Below are positions 24,373 to 36,045 of a stretch of DNA of 64,000 bases, piece after piece. Made by a program: the position numbers and the translations under genes. The notes beneath the pieces were generated by a model. That model was not told the DNA's origin and made no database searches. It worked only from the letters and a program-made list of their open reading frames with translations. Source of the DNA: Volvox africanus (taxonomy: Eukaryota; Chlorophyta; Chlorophyceae; Chlamydomonadales; Volvocaceae); assembly GCA_030268105.1 (NCBI GenBank), contig BSDZ01000079.1, positions 2,733,501 to 2,797,500 of the forward strand, in the 5' to 3' direction. Position 1 is the stretch's first letter, and each line of letters opens with the position of its first letter.

Positions 24373-25890
24373 GGTGATGACGTGGCTCAGCGAAAGAACG
24401 CAGAGTTGCACTACACTTATTACGTGGACATCAGCTTGATTGCCTCAGCGCTCAGGAAAGCCGGGTCTAATCCAGCGGTCTACTTAGGGGTTAGCTGCTT
24501 TGCAGGTAACGGGCCAGCACTGGCTGTTATTTGCACATCTCGCCTCTGTGTGTGAAGGGGTGATTTACACTGTAACCACTAAGAGCACAACGGCTGGCAT
24601 GAATTATATGTTATGTTAGGAAATCCCATAAGCAGGTGGCTGGTATTTCCAGCGCCCGTGGACACTATGCTCATTGTCTTATCGCCGGTGTGAAGCAGGA
24701 GGGATAGCGGTTTTGAGCGTGCGTTATTTATACGAAGGGCGTTCATGGCACTGGCACTCGTTCCAGGCTGTTGTAGGTGTGTTTCTAGAGCGCAAGCACT
24801 ACCCTGCGATAAAGTTTTTACCTCGTCCAATATTTCCGATGGCACATGAATAAAACGGCGCGCGTGCCGTATATCTTGATTGGCCGTCCCGTTGGGACAT
24901 ATTCCGACTGCCAGCTGCAGGTCGTGTATTTTCATAATGTCATGGGTTTCGGAGCAACATCGAGAGTGCGAGAGGGACGACCTATGTTTAATAAGGCGGT
25001 CATGGGTGCGGACGAGTTTGAAGGGACGCCCGGAGCGTTGATTGACAATAAAGAGTTGACACGTCCCTATTGACGGGTACTCGCACGCCAGTGAGCTGTA
25101 ACGGGATGCATCCGCGCTTGCAATGCTAAGCTAGTCACTACCACATTGGAGGTATACGACAGCTAGTCACATCTTGAGTTGCCTAACATTTCAACAACAG
25201 CGCATAGCCCTCGTCATGAATGTACCTTTTAATGGACGAACAGAAAAAAGTGCCCAGGGGCCACGAGCACCCCATATATCCCATAAGTGGCATTATAATG
25301 AAGAATGGCTGAGTTACGTTCCCCAGTCAGCATCATGTAATGCAGGGATCGCGACGTCAAGTCCAAAAGTATGGAATCAATCACTTGAGAAAGCATGACG
25401 GTCTCGCGTACAACCCGTCGCCGCATGGCAATCGGCATAAGTGATCACCATGGGTCTGGAATATGGACGTTGCTATCATAATATGCGCTGGTGTACCACG
25501 CATACGTCCGATGGATACCTGTCACGCTGGCGCTCTACACCTGCTGGAGACTCGTGGACCCACGGGGGCCGCCTACGACTGGAAAATCACATGCTTCCAT
25601 CACGGTTTTGCTGCACCTTGCCCATCTACCGACCTATGGCTGTGCAGCTTGCCCGCCGATGTAAATGGTCACTTCATTTTATTGGCATATGTGTCAAAAC
25701 ACTTATGCCTATCGTCCGCATATGCAGCGACGATCTTTATTTGCCAGCATCCGGACAAACCTCATCACATCGCATTACACCGTCCGCTGCGGGCACTATC
25801 ACAGGGTCACAATGAACACCCTGTCGCATCCCTACCCTACCTACCTGGCGCCCTCCTTCCCTTCCCGGGCTAATGAACGACAGTCCTTCG
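24373..25890. other. Convergent intergenic region
   Basis: Two genes converge on this stretch. A plus-strand TGTAA at 24571-24575 may end the fibrillin-like gene; a minus-strand TGTAA at 25775-25779 may end the ADP-ribosylglycohydrolase gene. Several open frames at 25441-25890 overlap in all frames and look like chance. No other feature is visible. Confidence 0.45.
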
Positions 25891-28220
25891 TTAAATCGCG
25901 GCCCCTGGGGCTGCTGCCACCGGTAACCCAGGGAGCGCCCTCACGTCCACCTGCATGCCCGTTGCCCTGCCATACAGCTCCGCAAATATTTCCGGCAGCC
26001 GGCCTGGTTGCAGCCACTCCGGTCGCTTGGGGCCCTTCGCGTCCAGCTGGCCCAGCCGGCCCAGGACAGCCTGCGCCATGTGCGACGGGATGCCAGAAGC
26101 GCCGTGCAGAGCGCCCAATACGCCACCCACGATGGCCGCATTGGTATCGGTGTCTCCTTTCAGCAACAACACCTCACGGATCGCCTGCTGATATGGTGTG
26201 CGCAGCCTGCAGGCAGCAATGACCACGTTCCAACACCAGCACCCGGTATCATTAGGACAAGATGGCAAATGAATAAGCAAGGTTTAAGCGGACGACTTTG
26301 CGACACTCTAAACTGACCAACCGCTGCCAACCTGCAGAAGGCAAGTACCCCATGCGTGGGCGGGCGCCGCTGCGCCAATAAATGCTGGTGCACGCTGTAA
26401 TAACCCCTAGAATACTGCTATACGTGCCTAAGCACCGACTAGGCTGTCCCCATGGAGCACATAGTACTGCTTGCGCATGCCGGTGCTGGGCAAGGTCAGC
26501 CTGCTGCTGGACGCGCCCGCTCGTGTGTGCATGCAACCGGAGCTGACGCCTCCTGATGGCCCCTGAACCCTTTTGGCCTAAGGCCGTCAGGCTGAACTAC
26601 GACGAACCCGCAATACACAGCCTTGTGCTAATCCCCGTTCTCCTCGCACGCTCGCAACCTAACTGCCGATTCGAGCGCAGCTTACTTGAGGTGACGGAAG
26701 GCATAGAAGAATCCGTATCGCACAAACCCAATCATGCGGTTCGCTGCGGGCCCGGGTCCGTCGCCCAGCGCCTCCTTCAGCCAGCCCCGCACCTCGTCGC
26801 ACGCATGGTCCTGCGCCCACGCACACGCAGCTTGAATCGCGGCATCTGCGTCCGCTGGCCTCGTGATGAGGTGTTTGATCGCAATGCAGTAAATGGCATT
26901 TGCGTGCAGTGTCACCACATTGGGGTGTGACAACTTGGCATCCTCCATGGCGGCCTCCGCCAGCAGCTTGTCGCTGAGGCGGCAGCCCCATACTGCCAGA
27001 GGCGTGATGCGCATGAGGGAGCCATTGGACTTGGAGTCGCGGCTAAACTGCACGGCGGAGAAATTAAGAAACATCGATCCATAACAGTCCGACATTGGGG
27101 GAGTGCCGCAAATTACATGAGAACTGTCATTTACTCGCTCACTGAAGTATAGTTGCAATTATTACAACTATTCTTTATTTCTTTCATTTATTATTTTATC
27201 ATTATCATTATTTTTTTATGTTAATATTTTTTGTTGTTATTGAAGATGATGATATCACCACCAGCACATCACCACCACCATCATCAGTCTCCTGCAGGCG
27301 GCGGTAATTAAGGTCGTAATGGGCACCACCTGCGGTGCTCACCTGCGCTTGACTTCGCATCACCTGAGCCAATGGCCCAGCCGCGTCGGTATGGTGGGAT
27401 ACTGCCGAGAACGCCGTACGGCAAGTATTGCCTGCACGTTCAAAGTGTCAGCCGGTTTGGCCTATGCATGCAGTTGACCGCAGGCCGCGCAAATGACAGA
27501 TAAAATGGGGTCCATGTGCAGTGGTATACGCACTGTCCAGCAGCATCTAAATACAAAACCCGAATCGGATCCTGCTGACAGCTCTACCTTGCCGGCCGCT
27601 GTTTCACCCTTTTCCTGCTTCGGCACTCACCAATATCGAAGGGATGGCTCTCCAGCCAAGCACCGTACTTTCTCGCGACTTCCTCTGCAGGGAAGCCAGC
27701 CGAGGGGTCGTGCTGAGACAGGCCTGCTGCAAGCGCCACGGCGAGCTCACTGTCATCGGTGATCTGAAGACGGGAAGAAGCACACACACGATGAACTGCA
27801 AGAAGGGAATCCCCTTCAGGTGGGTGCCACTGTAAGCGGGAGGTTTAACGTGTGCCATATCGGGCAATTTGCTTCCTATGGAGCCTGATGAAGACGGAGC
27901 TGTTCTAGTGTCCCAGGCGATATGTTGGTTGCTTAAGGCTTAAGGGGACTAAGGGAGTGCCTCACCTGGCCTGGTCCAACACCCCACACTCCACCTCCTG
28001 GCATTGTTAATGCCCATTCAACCTGGTGTTAACAAACTGTGTGGTCACCGTGTTTGTCATCGTCCAACAAGACGGCCGCCGAAATGCACTTGCAACATGT
28101 CCTCACCGTTTCAGGACATATATGTTTTTCATTGAACTCCAGCACTGCGCCCGTTGCGTCCCCAACAAACGCGCCGAGCATCGCTCCGAAAGCAGCGTCT
28201 TCAGGTGATATGGGAGCCAT
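25891..28220 (-). CDS. ADP-ribosylglycohydrolase (ARH/DraG family)
   Basis: The product is a 353-residue enzyme of the ADP-ribosylglycohydrolase fold, which removes ADP-ribose from proteins or small molecules using two Mg ions. Six exons (28220-28107, 28022-27966, 27763-27631, 27431-27343, 27048-26696, 26206-25891) join in frame exactly. Residues 1-38 hold GAMLGAFVGDATGAVLEF; exon 2 gives TMPGGG; residues about 58-64 are ITDDSEL, the first metal-binding motif; SKSNGSLMR follows at about 135; GDTDTNA at about 266-272 is the second metal-binding motif, where many relatives have GGDTDTN but here Lys precedes. All catalytic acidic residues are present, so the enzyme should be active. The fourth intron holds a strongly AT-rich run (27170-27245). 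Substrate (Arg, Ser or other linkage) cannot be told from the sequence. Confidence 0.88.
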
Positions 28221-29313
28221 AATGTTTCGTTATGTCTGATTAAACAACTATTATATATGATGTGATAACAATACCAGGGAGGCCTCTGCTGCGAAATGCC
28301 TGGCACATTAGTAGTTCAGTATTATACGCTCGTCCAACGGGCAGGCCACGTAAGTTGGAAATAAGCGCGAACCGATAATAAACAAGAGGCATGATGAATT
28401 GAATAGGTCATCGCCAATGATGCACATGTCTGAAGGAAAGTACAAGGGTCGCCACTGCGAGTCTCGGTTGCACCAAAGACCTCGTAAGGATGATTCAGTT
28501 GAAAAGATAAATGACCGCTATCTATAAATTGAGATGTAGATGGCAAAAATATCCATTATCCCCTGAATGATCATGATTATCTCCCATACGGAAAAAATGA
28601 TCTATTGGAAACAATTCATTCTTTAACCAAACTTCTTGAATATTACGATACACAGTTATCAATAGGCCCGACATACATACACCATACTTAGTGGGCTCAG
28701 CGAAAGATTGTCTATGTGTCTTCGGAGTGTGCATGGAAAAAAGTAGATGCTATGAAAGTTGAGTGCGTGCGGATATATGTGTTTGTGCGTGCTTTGCACA
28801 GTAACAGCCCCAACAAACATAGAAGCAGTTTCGTGCAGTGTGGGCCAGGGGAATGTGAGAGTGATACATGCACGCACGCTTTTTACATCCTAAGCAACTT
28901 GCTTTATTTGAGCTTCTGGATATCAGTCTTTCGATAACCTACGGTTATTTACAGATGGCTTGAAGGGCTTGGCCGTTGGCCACGCCATAGGTTCACATGC
29001 TGAGATTCATCGTGGCTTTCCTTCAGTGCAATGTGCAACAACGAGGGCGTCTTGTTTTTTTAACGATTCACGCTTATGGTATTGAATCATTACTAATGTG
29101 CCAGGCATTTGACAGGAAGGCACTTCTAACCTAATAATCTAACCCCCGCCTTGCCTCACCTCCGTCACGTCACCTCACCTTACCTCACCAGTGTGCAAGT
29201 ATACTGGTACCAGATGACCATTGGTCTTGTTGTGCTGGTGCCCAAGTGAGTTTTGCCCAAAGCAAGTTTAGCCCTTGCCAAAGTGGCATTTCATATAGAT
29301 GCTCTGGCAGTGA
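28221..29313. other. Intergenic upstream of ADP-ribosylglycohydrolase
   Basis: This contains the presumed promoter of the ADP-ribosylglycohydrolase gene and one arm of an imperfect inverted repeat (listed separately). The segment 28330-28460 is similar to 29497-29632, next to the decayed gene copy. No gene is supported. Confidence 0.5.
28718..28832 (+). repeat. Inverted repeat, left arm
   Basis: This stretch matches, on the opposite strand, 30213-30325. Shared blocks include ttgagtgcgtg, atgtgtttgtgcgt and the exact run acagccccaacaaac. Small gaps and scattered substitutions separate the two arms. Confidence 0.75.
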
Positions 29314-29632
29314 TTAAGGGAGTATCTCATCTGGCTGTCCAACACCCTAGACTCCACCTCCGGGCATATTTCATGCGCATCAAGCTGAAGTTAACAAACT
29401 TGGTCACCGTGTTGGTCACCGTGTTTGTTATCGTCCCGCATGAATCCAGTGTCCGCTGGAATGCACTTGCGACAAGTCCTGACCGTCACACACTATGCTT
29501 GTCCAATCGGCAGGCCACGTCATTCGAAAGATAACCGTGAATAAATAAGAAATCAAGCTGCGTCATGACATAAATAAGACGTTGCACATTTTGGAAGGAA
29601 AATCCAAGGGTCCCCACCGTGAGTGAGTCTCT
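29314..29632 (-). pseudogene. Decayed partial ADP-ribosylglycohydrolase copy
   Basis: Positions 29314-29487 are similar to 27945-28107 of the intact gene, covering exon 2, its flanking introns and the exon 1 donor; shared blocks include gttaacaaact, ggtcaccgtgtttgt and aatgcacttgc. Positions 29497-29632 resemble 28330-28460, upstream of the intact exon 1. The part that would encode exon 1 is missing between these blocks. The exon 2 copy has lost its splice sites and reading frame. It is a truncated duplicate with no coding capacity. The region lies between the intact gene and the isochorismatase gene. Confidence 0.7.
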
Positions 29633-29758
29633 TTTGGCCAGATGTGGTTGACGACCGAGCCTTCGTTCCCCCAAGCTCTCTGCAGCTTTTGGAAACGCTT
29701 CAGAATCTCAAAAGCAGCAAATCACACTGAATCCAAATAACATATGTATGCGCATATC

Positions 29759-31239
29759 TCACATCCCCGCGGCCCATGCTGCAACAGTTGGTGTAGCAAT
29801 GCCCATACAACGCATATCCTCTAGGTTGGCCTCCTGCACGGCCTCACTCTTGGATCCGGTGGCATCACTCAGCACCAAAGTCTCATAGTCGTGCCCCAGG
29901 GAGTCCACCGCGGTTGCACGGATACAATTTGGTGTTTGCACGCCACACAATACCACTCGACGCACCCCGAGCCGCCTGCGGTATGAATACACGTGCCTGT
30001 ATGAATTACTCTTGCCGAAGGGGGTCATTTTTATCATCAAAAGCCAAACATTGCAGTGTGAACACTAATATGACACCAGGGAGCGGAAGCTAGCATACGG
30101 TGGCATCCCATATTCCATCCTTGCGTTTCCACCATCACAAAATGTGATCTAGCCTGTAAAAATGGCATAATGGGAAGGTGTATGGAAAGCACTGCACCTA
30201 GTGTCTTGACTTCTGCTTGTACGTTTGTTGGGGCTGTTCCAGTTTAAAAGAACGCACAAACACATGTATACACACGCACTCAACTACTTTCCTGGCATCT
30301 GCTTTGTTCCATGTAGAACACACAGACGTTAGCCGATACACACCTGAGCACCAGGTCCAAGTGGGTGTGAAGAAAAGCACTGAAACGCTTCTTCACAAGC
30401 ACCAGCTCTCCCTTGCGGACCTCCAGGCCCTCAACCAGCTCAGCGCCTAATGTAAGCGATGAAAGCATAGGACATAGCAGGAATGCAGGAATCCCATCTG
30501 GTATAGTTTTGCGGACGGTAGCGGCCTACTCACAAGTGTTGACAAAACGAGCCACAAGACTGGCACCAGAGATGTGGTGGCTCGAGATGCCACACAGCAC
30601 AAATCATTTCGCTATAGCCTCTTCCTCAGGCACACTCAATCCCCTCTAGACCATGCCAGGTGATCCGGTCCTGCACATGGTGCCTGTGAGTGCAGGAAAT
30701 CCTTAATTGTACACGGAAATCTACGGTAGACAGATAATCGTTTCTAGCTAATGTGAACTGACAGCACAAACATGACAGAAGACCTCTATAAGCTTAAGTT
30801 TAGCTTACCTTTCGTGCCCGGCACCGTGCTTCCTAAACCGTTCTTGAAGAGGTGCTCGCGGGTATACTCAACGTCCACTCCTGGTTATGGGCAATCGTAC
30901 GTGCTGCGTATAAAAGACTCACTCGTAAGCATGGAACTAGAATGTGAGCAGGGTAATGTGAAGTGGCATTCCACAATACTGGGCAGGGGTGTAAATCCGC
31001 GAAAGCATCTTGCCGCCGCATTACAGAAAAGCCATTTCAATTGGGCCAGTCCTATTACCTGAAGGTTCGTGCTCGCGGATAACCCATATCATGTGCAAGT
31101 GCCTGGCACGAGCAACGTCAGTCGCTTCTCTCACTTTAGGAAGGCAGTCCATTGCGCCAGCAACGCAAAGCGGAGATGTTGGAAGGCAAAAGTCGTTCTG
31201 CATGTCTATGCAAATAAGGCAAGTTTCCAAGTTCGCCAT
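29759..31239 (-). CDS. Isochorismatase-family cysteine hydrolase
   Basis: The product is a compact 190-residue hydrolase of the isochorismatase/nicotinamidase superfamily. Four exons (31239-31059, 30880-30809, 30446-30344, 29975-29759) join in phase exactly. The catalytic triad is visible: Asp12 in CIDMQNDF, a Lys at about 103-104 in LVKKRFSAF, and Cys136 in LCGVQTPNC. The strand VEYTREHLF and the C-terminal VLSDATGSKSEA, typical of this fold, are present. It lacks extra domains or a targeting signal, so it is probably cytosolic. The Asp-Lys-Cys set indicates amide or ester hydrolysis; the substrate (nicotinamide, ureidoacrylate, isochorismate or other) is not decidable. Intron 3 contains one arm of an inverted repeat. 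Confidence 0.85.
30213..30325 (-). repeat. Inverted repeat, right arm
   Basis: This is the reverse-complement partner of 28718-28832, located inside intron 3 of the isochorismatase gene. The arms are about 1.4 kb apart and enclose the decayed gene copy and the last isochorismatase exon. Confidence 0.75.
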
Positions 31240-32743
31240 ATCAGCAATCCTCTGGTGTGCGGTACTAATCCCAGAGGTCTTAGGAAATTCGGTACGTGGA
31301 ATAATGAAATTTCTCGCAGGTTACATGCAGCATTATGCGCTGTATAAGTTTACGGTAAATCGTGCAAACAACCTGCAGCCGTACCAACGTACATCGCTCT
31401 GTATAATTTGCGTTATGCAGGCGACTTTTGGTCTCTGTAGCCGGTTCCTGACATATGCATTATAGCCCCGCAGTATTAGATCTGACTGGGGTTGATCCCC
31501 TGGACAGCCGGTGGAGGCTGGCGCACACACCAAAGACCTCTTAAGATCTAAGATACCTACATCTTATTGAGTGAGCTCGTCATATTAAAAAATTCAATCC
31601 TATAACCACGGACCCGTCGAGGTGAACAATTATACAACTACAATATCCATGCTATGGGCCATCCAACCCCAGGCTCCGACCGCCATAACATCGCCAGCAA
31701 ATGACCGCCTGACGGCGCCTTGTGCGTGGGTGAATTATATAAATTAAGGTTATATAATGAACGATGAATTAGGGCTTCAGTAGTGCCTCAAGTCATCCAG
31801 AACACATCGATCACGTTAGCGGTTTGCCAGGCCTACAGGATGCTATGCTGCATTGGACAGCGCTGACAAGCAAGTCACCTTACGTGCACGTTTCATGGTA
31901 CAGGAGGTGGAGATTATTTAAGATGTTCAGTATTTGGCATCTGGGAGTGAGGGTGCTGAAAGAGCCCTCCTCCCTCGTACTAACCGTTGCCGGCATGCCG
32001 AGCTAGTACCGCCACTGCCACTGGGAACCCCCACAACCAGGTAATCCCCGTTCCCGTGCACGCAACCGGACATCAGCCTATCTACTAGCGAACGTAGTAA
32101 GGAATGAACATGGAAGCTCCCATGGTTATGGCCCGAGAGCATTATTCGTCATTTTTCGCCTCAGCGTGGAGGTTTCAACTACTAACCTTAGTGAATGTCA
32201 TCATCACATCCTATACCCTAATCGTCTCCGTCGCTACCATGCCCTTAGTCCTTGGGAAGTGCAAGTAGCGTATACAAGTATACTTAAGGCGTGCAGCACT
32301 GTAGTTCCCATTGTCCTTGGCCTCTGCCAACGGCGGCTGAATCACAGGTCGCACGAGAGGAGCAGTCATTTATCCTCTCAACTATTGATAATGTGGATTT
32401 TAATACTGCGTTCGCGTAACGAGAAACTAGTGAAAATCGGGTTGGCCAGACAAGAGTACGACCTTCGAGGCTAGGGCGGACTTGGTCGTGCCTCACTTGT
32501 AGGGCACAAAGAACCCAAACCTTAGAATCGCCAAATCTTCAATGATGCAATAGCGCAACATCATTTGGGACGTGTTACCGGCCACCACTTTCCCACGTTT
32601 TGCTTTGCTTGCGTTCTAACGGGTGTCAGCAACGCGCCCCGCCATCGCGCGTTTATTGAGAGGCATTCTTTTTATATCTGTAATAAATCAGTCTTTTTTC
32701 GGTTTTATAAGCTGTCTTGGGAGTAGAGAGCCAAAGCTTATAC
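31240..32743. other. Divergent intergenic region
   Basis: The isochorismatase gene (minus) and the coiled-coil gene (plus) diverge from this region, so it should contain both promoters. No protein frame, repeat or RNA gene is supported. Confidence 0.5.
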
Positions 32744-35700
32744 ATGGCTCAAGAAGATGTGGGTCGCCCTCTCCACAGTTCTGGGACCGACGGCTGGCTG
32801 TCCTCCGCGCCTCCCAGTCGGTCCACTCAGGGACACGTTAGCCCAAGTCGGGAACGGCGGCCTACCAACAGTACTTATAAGATCGGCGATGGGGCAGAGT
32901 TTCCACGTTACTTCCTTCAAATCGGACAGGACATTAAGCGCACTCGCGGATATGATATGATCCAGGAGTAAGTAAAACATCCAATTTACCGAATGTTGTC
33001 CTTGTTACCTTTCAACCCCTTACCTGAGCCGAAAACGTGGCAACCTTTCCTAAATGTGAACCTTCCGATAACTGGTATCACAGGCTTCAGCTTATGGTAT
33101 GCAGCAAGGAAACGGGCATTAGGGGCAATGCGGCGCGGGCGCGCGTGATGGTGCTTTTGCGGGAAGTGCAGGTGCGGCCGGGCCATACGGCAACAATCCC
33201 GAAGAGCTTTTGCAGATGCAGTACATAATCCTATGGGAAAATATAATACATACACATGACAGTGCAGAGGGGACACCTCGTGTCCTACGGTTTGGTACGG
33301 CACGTTCGGAGACCCCAGGACCCGTGGCGCAGCCTTCCGCAGCAAGCAGGTCGCTTCCTGCTTGCTGCGGCTAGTTGGTTCAAACAAAAGACATCAGGGT
33401 CTATAGTGGTAGGGAACATGTTTTATCACTAGGCTTCGGCAGGTGTTCGGCAGATGTTCACAGTGCATCGGCTGCGGTCTTGGTGATGGTGCTGAGTTTA
33501 AGTAAAGCACCTATGCCGGCGCAGTCAGCATGCGATCGGATGAACCGTACCACAGCGGATTTAACGAATCTTATAGCCGCACTCCTGGGCTCCTGTCGCA
33601 TTACCCGTACTTATGTCCGGGTCTGCCTGTCTGTGAGCGGCCTTGCCTATGCGTGCGCTGTCTGAAGGGCGTGCTGGTTGGGCTGGAGAACAAGGTGGAC
33701 TCACAGACCTATGACCTGGGCGTCTTCAACGTGGAGCGATCCGAACTGCGGAAGGTGGGTTTAGAGACATGCGAAGAGGCTTGATATGCATGTGCTGCTG
33801 TGCGCGCATGCTGTGCTTCTGTTATTCGCGGAACTCAACGAATAACAGGCAACACGGTCCGTCCAGTCCTTCCCAAAGCTCTGCCGTGGATGCCCGCTAC
33901 CCTACTCGCGCAGGAGCTCCGAGATCAGAAGGCTAAGGAGTATCAGCCGCTGCACACCATCGACTTCCGCAGCACTGAGGTCAAGGATTTGCCGCACAAG
34001 CTGCGGACCCTCTTCGAGGACAACCAGGTACGGAGTGTTGAGATTAGCAAAGCGCCCGGCCCCTCCTGGGCCGTATTGCTGCTATGTTTTCGCAGTGGTA
34101 TATGGCGTTAATCACTCCTAACACGGAAAATGGTGAAGTTATCCGGCAGCCGAGCGTTCAACTGCACCAAGCCCATGCAGCGAAGGACCCGGTGTTATGG
34201 CAGCCGATGTTACTGAAGGTGCCCATATCGTGCTCGTCCCTGCTCTCATCCCTTAACTTTGCTAAAGTACACATATGTATCCAATCTGCATCAAACTTCC
34301 CGAACTGATCTCGGGCCCACATCGCCGCCACTTCCGCAGATCCTACGCGAGCAAGTGCGCCAACTACAGTACTCCGTACGGAGCGCAGAGACGCGTCTGG
34401 AGGCCTCGGAGCGGCGAGCAGCGGCCTTAGAGACTGAGAACGTGCAGCTTGGCATCGCGCTGAGGGTATGTTCTCGGTTGATCGGTGCGTGGAAGGGAGG
34501 CACCGGGCGCACCGGAAAAGGCTATTGCTATACGGGTGCCCTGGGCTCGGTAGGCAGCGCCAAGGGTGACCCCAAACGACCCGAGTCCGATAACCCCTCT
34601 CGACTTCAGCACGGTCGCCCCCCCCCGGGGAAATACAGTGTGCAGGTCGTCCGTCTTGTGAATCCCCCTCTTTCCTTCCGGGCTTCGCTGAACCACAGGA
34701 GGCCGGCAGCAGCGTGGACATTGCGCACGACATGCGGCAGATGCGGGAGGCTGCGCGGAACGCAGAGGCTCGCGCCATGCAGCTCGAAATGCAGCTCATG
34801 GCCATTACGGAGCAGCTGGAGAGCGAACGGCGGCTAACAGTGCAGAAAGCACGACATGCCGCTGCCAAGCAGTCCATGCTGGAGTCACGACTCGTACAGG
34901 CGCTTAGCGTGGGGACGCCTGGGTCAGGAGCGGCAGCCGGCCGGCTCGGCGGCAGAGGTGGCTCCGCAACGGTCCGCAAGTCCAGCGCCAGACCGGTTGT
35001 GTATGACCCTATGGGCATGGACGACGGTGGCAGCTTCAGTGGCCGCGGCGGCGATATCGTGGGCGGCAATGGCGGGGGATCAATCTACGGCGCGTCATCC
35101 GTGCTGGACGGTGGCGCTGGGTGCGCCGCCGCTGCTGGCTTTGATGGCCGATCCTCTGCTCACTCACGTGTGCACTCGACGGCTAGCGCTGGCATTGCTG
35201 GGAGGACCAGCGCCAGCCGAGAGCGATCCATCAGCCCGCCCCGCAGCCCTAGCGGCCGTTCCATCAGCCATAGCCCTGGCAGCGGCATCCCGGCGTTGTA
35301 CCCGCTCTTTAATGCGAAGCCCCGGCCAATACATGCCTTCGCCGCTGACTCGGCGTCATGGCTTGCAGGCACCACCCCTGGCGGCATCACCAGCGGTACA
35401 GCGGGGGGCAGCTCCAGTGGCGCAGTCGCCGGGCCCAGTGGTGGCCTCCCGGCGCCACCTAGCCTTGTCCGAAACGCGAGCCTGACGGAGCGACCCGCGG
35501 GCCATGGCGGACCCATGGGTCGGCCGAGCAGCGGTAGCTTGGCCCACGGGTCGGCGACCGCCACTGTGCCGGGGACGATGGACGTACTGCAGGATGGCCG
35601 GCCGCCATCTTCAACGTCTACGAGTACGAGCAGCCCTGGTGAGCTAGTCCGCGCCATTAACTCCTCAGCGGTGGTCACGTCACGGGCGTTATTGCCCAGC

Positions 35701-36045
35701 GTTAGCGGTGCCAGCGCCGGCAGTGCAGGACGCGCTGGCGCACCAGGCATTCTTGGGCTACGAGTGGGCTCAATGGTTGGAGGGGGCGGCGTTGGCATGC
35801 TCCGACGGAGCACGGGAAGTGACGAACTCTCGCTTGGGCCTGCCGCTGCCGCAAGCCGCAGTACCAGCGGCGCCGCTGGCGGCGCCGGAGGTGAGGCCGC
35901 CATCGATGACCTTGGCGGTCGGACTGGGAGCGGTAACACAGCTGCAGGCGAGGAGCCCAGGCGGGCGGTGAGCGGGGGAATTCCCCGGGAGGCGGATGGG
36001 TCGTTGGAGCGTGAGCATTGGTCCGCGGAGGAGACGGCGCTTTGA
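32744..36045 (+). CDS. Coiled-coil protein of unknown function
   Basis: I do not recognise the family. Exon 1 (32744-32967) starts at ATG 32744 and ends at a GTAAGT donor; exon 2 is 33084-33171; then 33668-33754, 33914-34027, 34340-34465 and the long last exon 34699-36045. All these borders agree in phase except that an exon between 33172 and 33667 is probably missing. The N-terminal part has FPRYFLQIGQDIKRTRGYDM and RARVMVLLREVQ. The middle, from LENKVDSQTYDLG through EQVRQLQYSVRSAETRLEASERRA to EMQLMAITEQLESERRL, is a long helical region with heptad-like spacing. The last 370 residues are Gly/Ser/Ala-rich and disordered-looking with SPPRSPSGRS. Cytoskeletal, basal body or flagellar roles are possible for such a protein but are only a guess. 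Confidence 0.6.
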
